Source: CAYLLT01 sp964591605 (lineage in GTDB: Bacteria; Planctomycetota; Phycisphaerae; UBA1845; PWPN01). Taken from it: a stretch of DNA of 14,635 bases. Position numbers and translations under genes: made by a program. The notes under the pieces are model-generated. The model had not been told where the DNA came from, made no database searches, and saw only the letters and a program-made list of their open reading frames with translations. Where the stretch lies: contig CAZQEN010000186.1 in the NCBI GenBank assembly GCA_964591605.1, positions 1 to 14,635 of the forward strand, given 5' to 3'. Shown one piece after another: positions 14,317 through 14,635 of this stretch (within the stretch, counting starts at the first letter, position 1; every line of letters begins with the position of its first letter).

Positions 14317-14635
14317 GTTCGGATCGACAGAAGCTTGCTCAAACGGCTGCGGAGCTGGGTGACGCTCCCTCTTCACTGCAGATCGCCAAGGCGGGCAAGG
14401 TGCTTGAAGCCCTGGACGCCTCCGAGGCCGGTCTGCTTGATCTGCGGATGGGCGTGGTGTGTTCGTTCACCTTCGACATGCTGGTCCGGCCGCTGGTGGT
14501 TCGAGGCTACTGCGAAGGATTCCGCCTGACCTTCTATAACGCCCCGTACGGACAATACGTGCAGGAGCTGGAGAACCCGGCCAGCGGTCTGCACGCCTGC
14601 CATCCCGACGTGGTGCTGCTGGCCCTGCGCGGTGA
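14313..14635 (+). CDS. FkbH-like protein, N-terminal fragment (3' truncated by window end)
   Basis: ATG at 14313 overlaps the preceding stop (ATGA), and the frame is open for 107 codons to the window edge. The start of the protein is helical and polar. From about residue 45 it shows the typical FkbH opening: MGVVCSFTFDMLVRPLVVRG, then the conserved region APYGQYVQEL, SGLHA and HPDVVLLALRG. Full FkbH-like proteins are about 500-650 residues, with a HAD-IIIC phosphatase-like domain and often an acyltransferase-like end, both beyond this window. In polyketide pathways FkbH loads a glyceryl unit from 1,3-bisphosphoglycerate onto an acyl carrier protein. In glycan clusters relatives often accompany hexapeptide acyltransferases. 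Together with the upstream acyltransferase it may supply an acyl group, possibly glyceryl-like, for sugar decoration (inference). An acyl carrier protein gene might be expected just downstream. Confidence 0.82.
   Translation, partial: MSSDRQKLAQTAAELGDAPSSLQIAKAGKVLEALDASEAGLLDLRMGVVCSFTFDMLVRPLVVRGYCEGFRLTFYNAPYGQYVQELENPASGLHACHPDVVLLALRG

Overview
The window is one continuous, GC-rich stretch of surface-polysaccharide genes, all on the + strand and packed with little or no intergenic space. It contains ten protein-coding genes or fragments: two cut by the window edges, two cut by an internal run of 100 N, and six complete. No RNA genes, mobile elements, CRISPR arrays or origins were recognised. 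Protein-level similarity was judged by eye from motifs; no database search was possible. The organism cannot be fixed from the sequence. The strong G/C bias, the padded scaffold gap, and the mix of a DUF2723-like membrane protein, a bi-domain oxidoreductase and a heparinase II/III protein suggest an uncultured or draft-assembled bacterium, perhaps Planctomycetota or a similarly GC-rich phylum (low confidence).

Layout: (1) bases 2-1621, the C-terminal part of an AsnB-type glutamine-dependent amidotransferase; (2) 1640-2793, a PaaK/CapK-type adenylate-forming ligase running into the gap; (3) 2794-2893, 100 N; (4) 2894-3745, the C-terminal part of a GT-B fold glycosyltransferase of the GT4 type; (5) 3751-5334, a Gfo/Idh/MocA oxidoreductase with an unusual N-terminal region; (6) 5331-7514, a bi-domain oxidoreductase (medium-chain dehydrogenase plus Gfo/Idh/MocA); (7) 7571-8755, an uncharacterised protein that looks like an alpha/alpha toroid; (8) 8740-9543, a formyltransferase; (9) 9563-11734, a heparinase II/III-type protein; (10) 11727-13295, a DUF2723/GT39-like membrane protein; (11) 13345-14316, a membrane-associated hexapeptide acyltransferase; (12) 14313-14635, the N-terminus of an FkbH-like protein.

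Translational coupling is evident: GTGA overlap at 5331, 16-base overlap at 8740 with a good ribosome binding site, 8-base overlap at 11727, ATGA overlap at 14313. The genes therefore read as one operon, with one possible internal promoter near 13292-13319.

Taken together the genes predict a glycan with heavy decoration: amidation (AsnB type), N-formylation of an amino sugar (formyltransferase), O- or N-acylation (hexapeptide acyltransferase with FkbH), plus redox or epimerisation chemistry by two adjacent, related oxidoreductases. The most distinctive part is the block at 3751-11734, where the tandem oxidoreductases, a toroid protein and a lyase-fold protein without a visible signal peptide sit inside a biosynthetic operon. 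The lyase-fold protein keeps its likely catalytic residues, so it may act during synthesis rather than in scavenging. No flippase, polymerase, sugar-nucleotide synthesis or aminotransferase gene is visible; these must lie outside the window, in the gap, or elsewhere.
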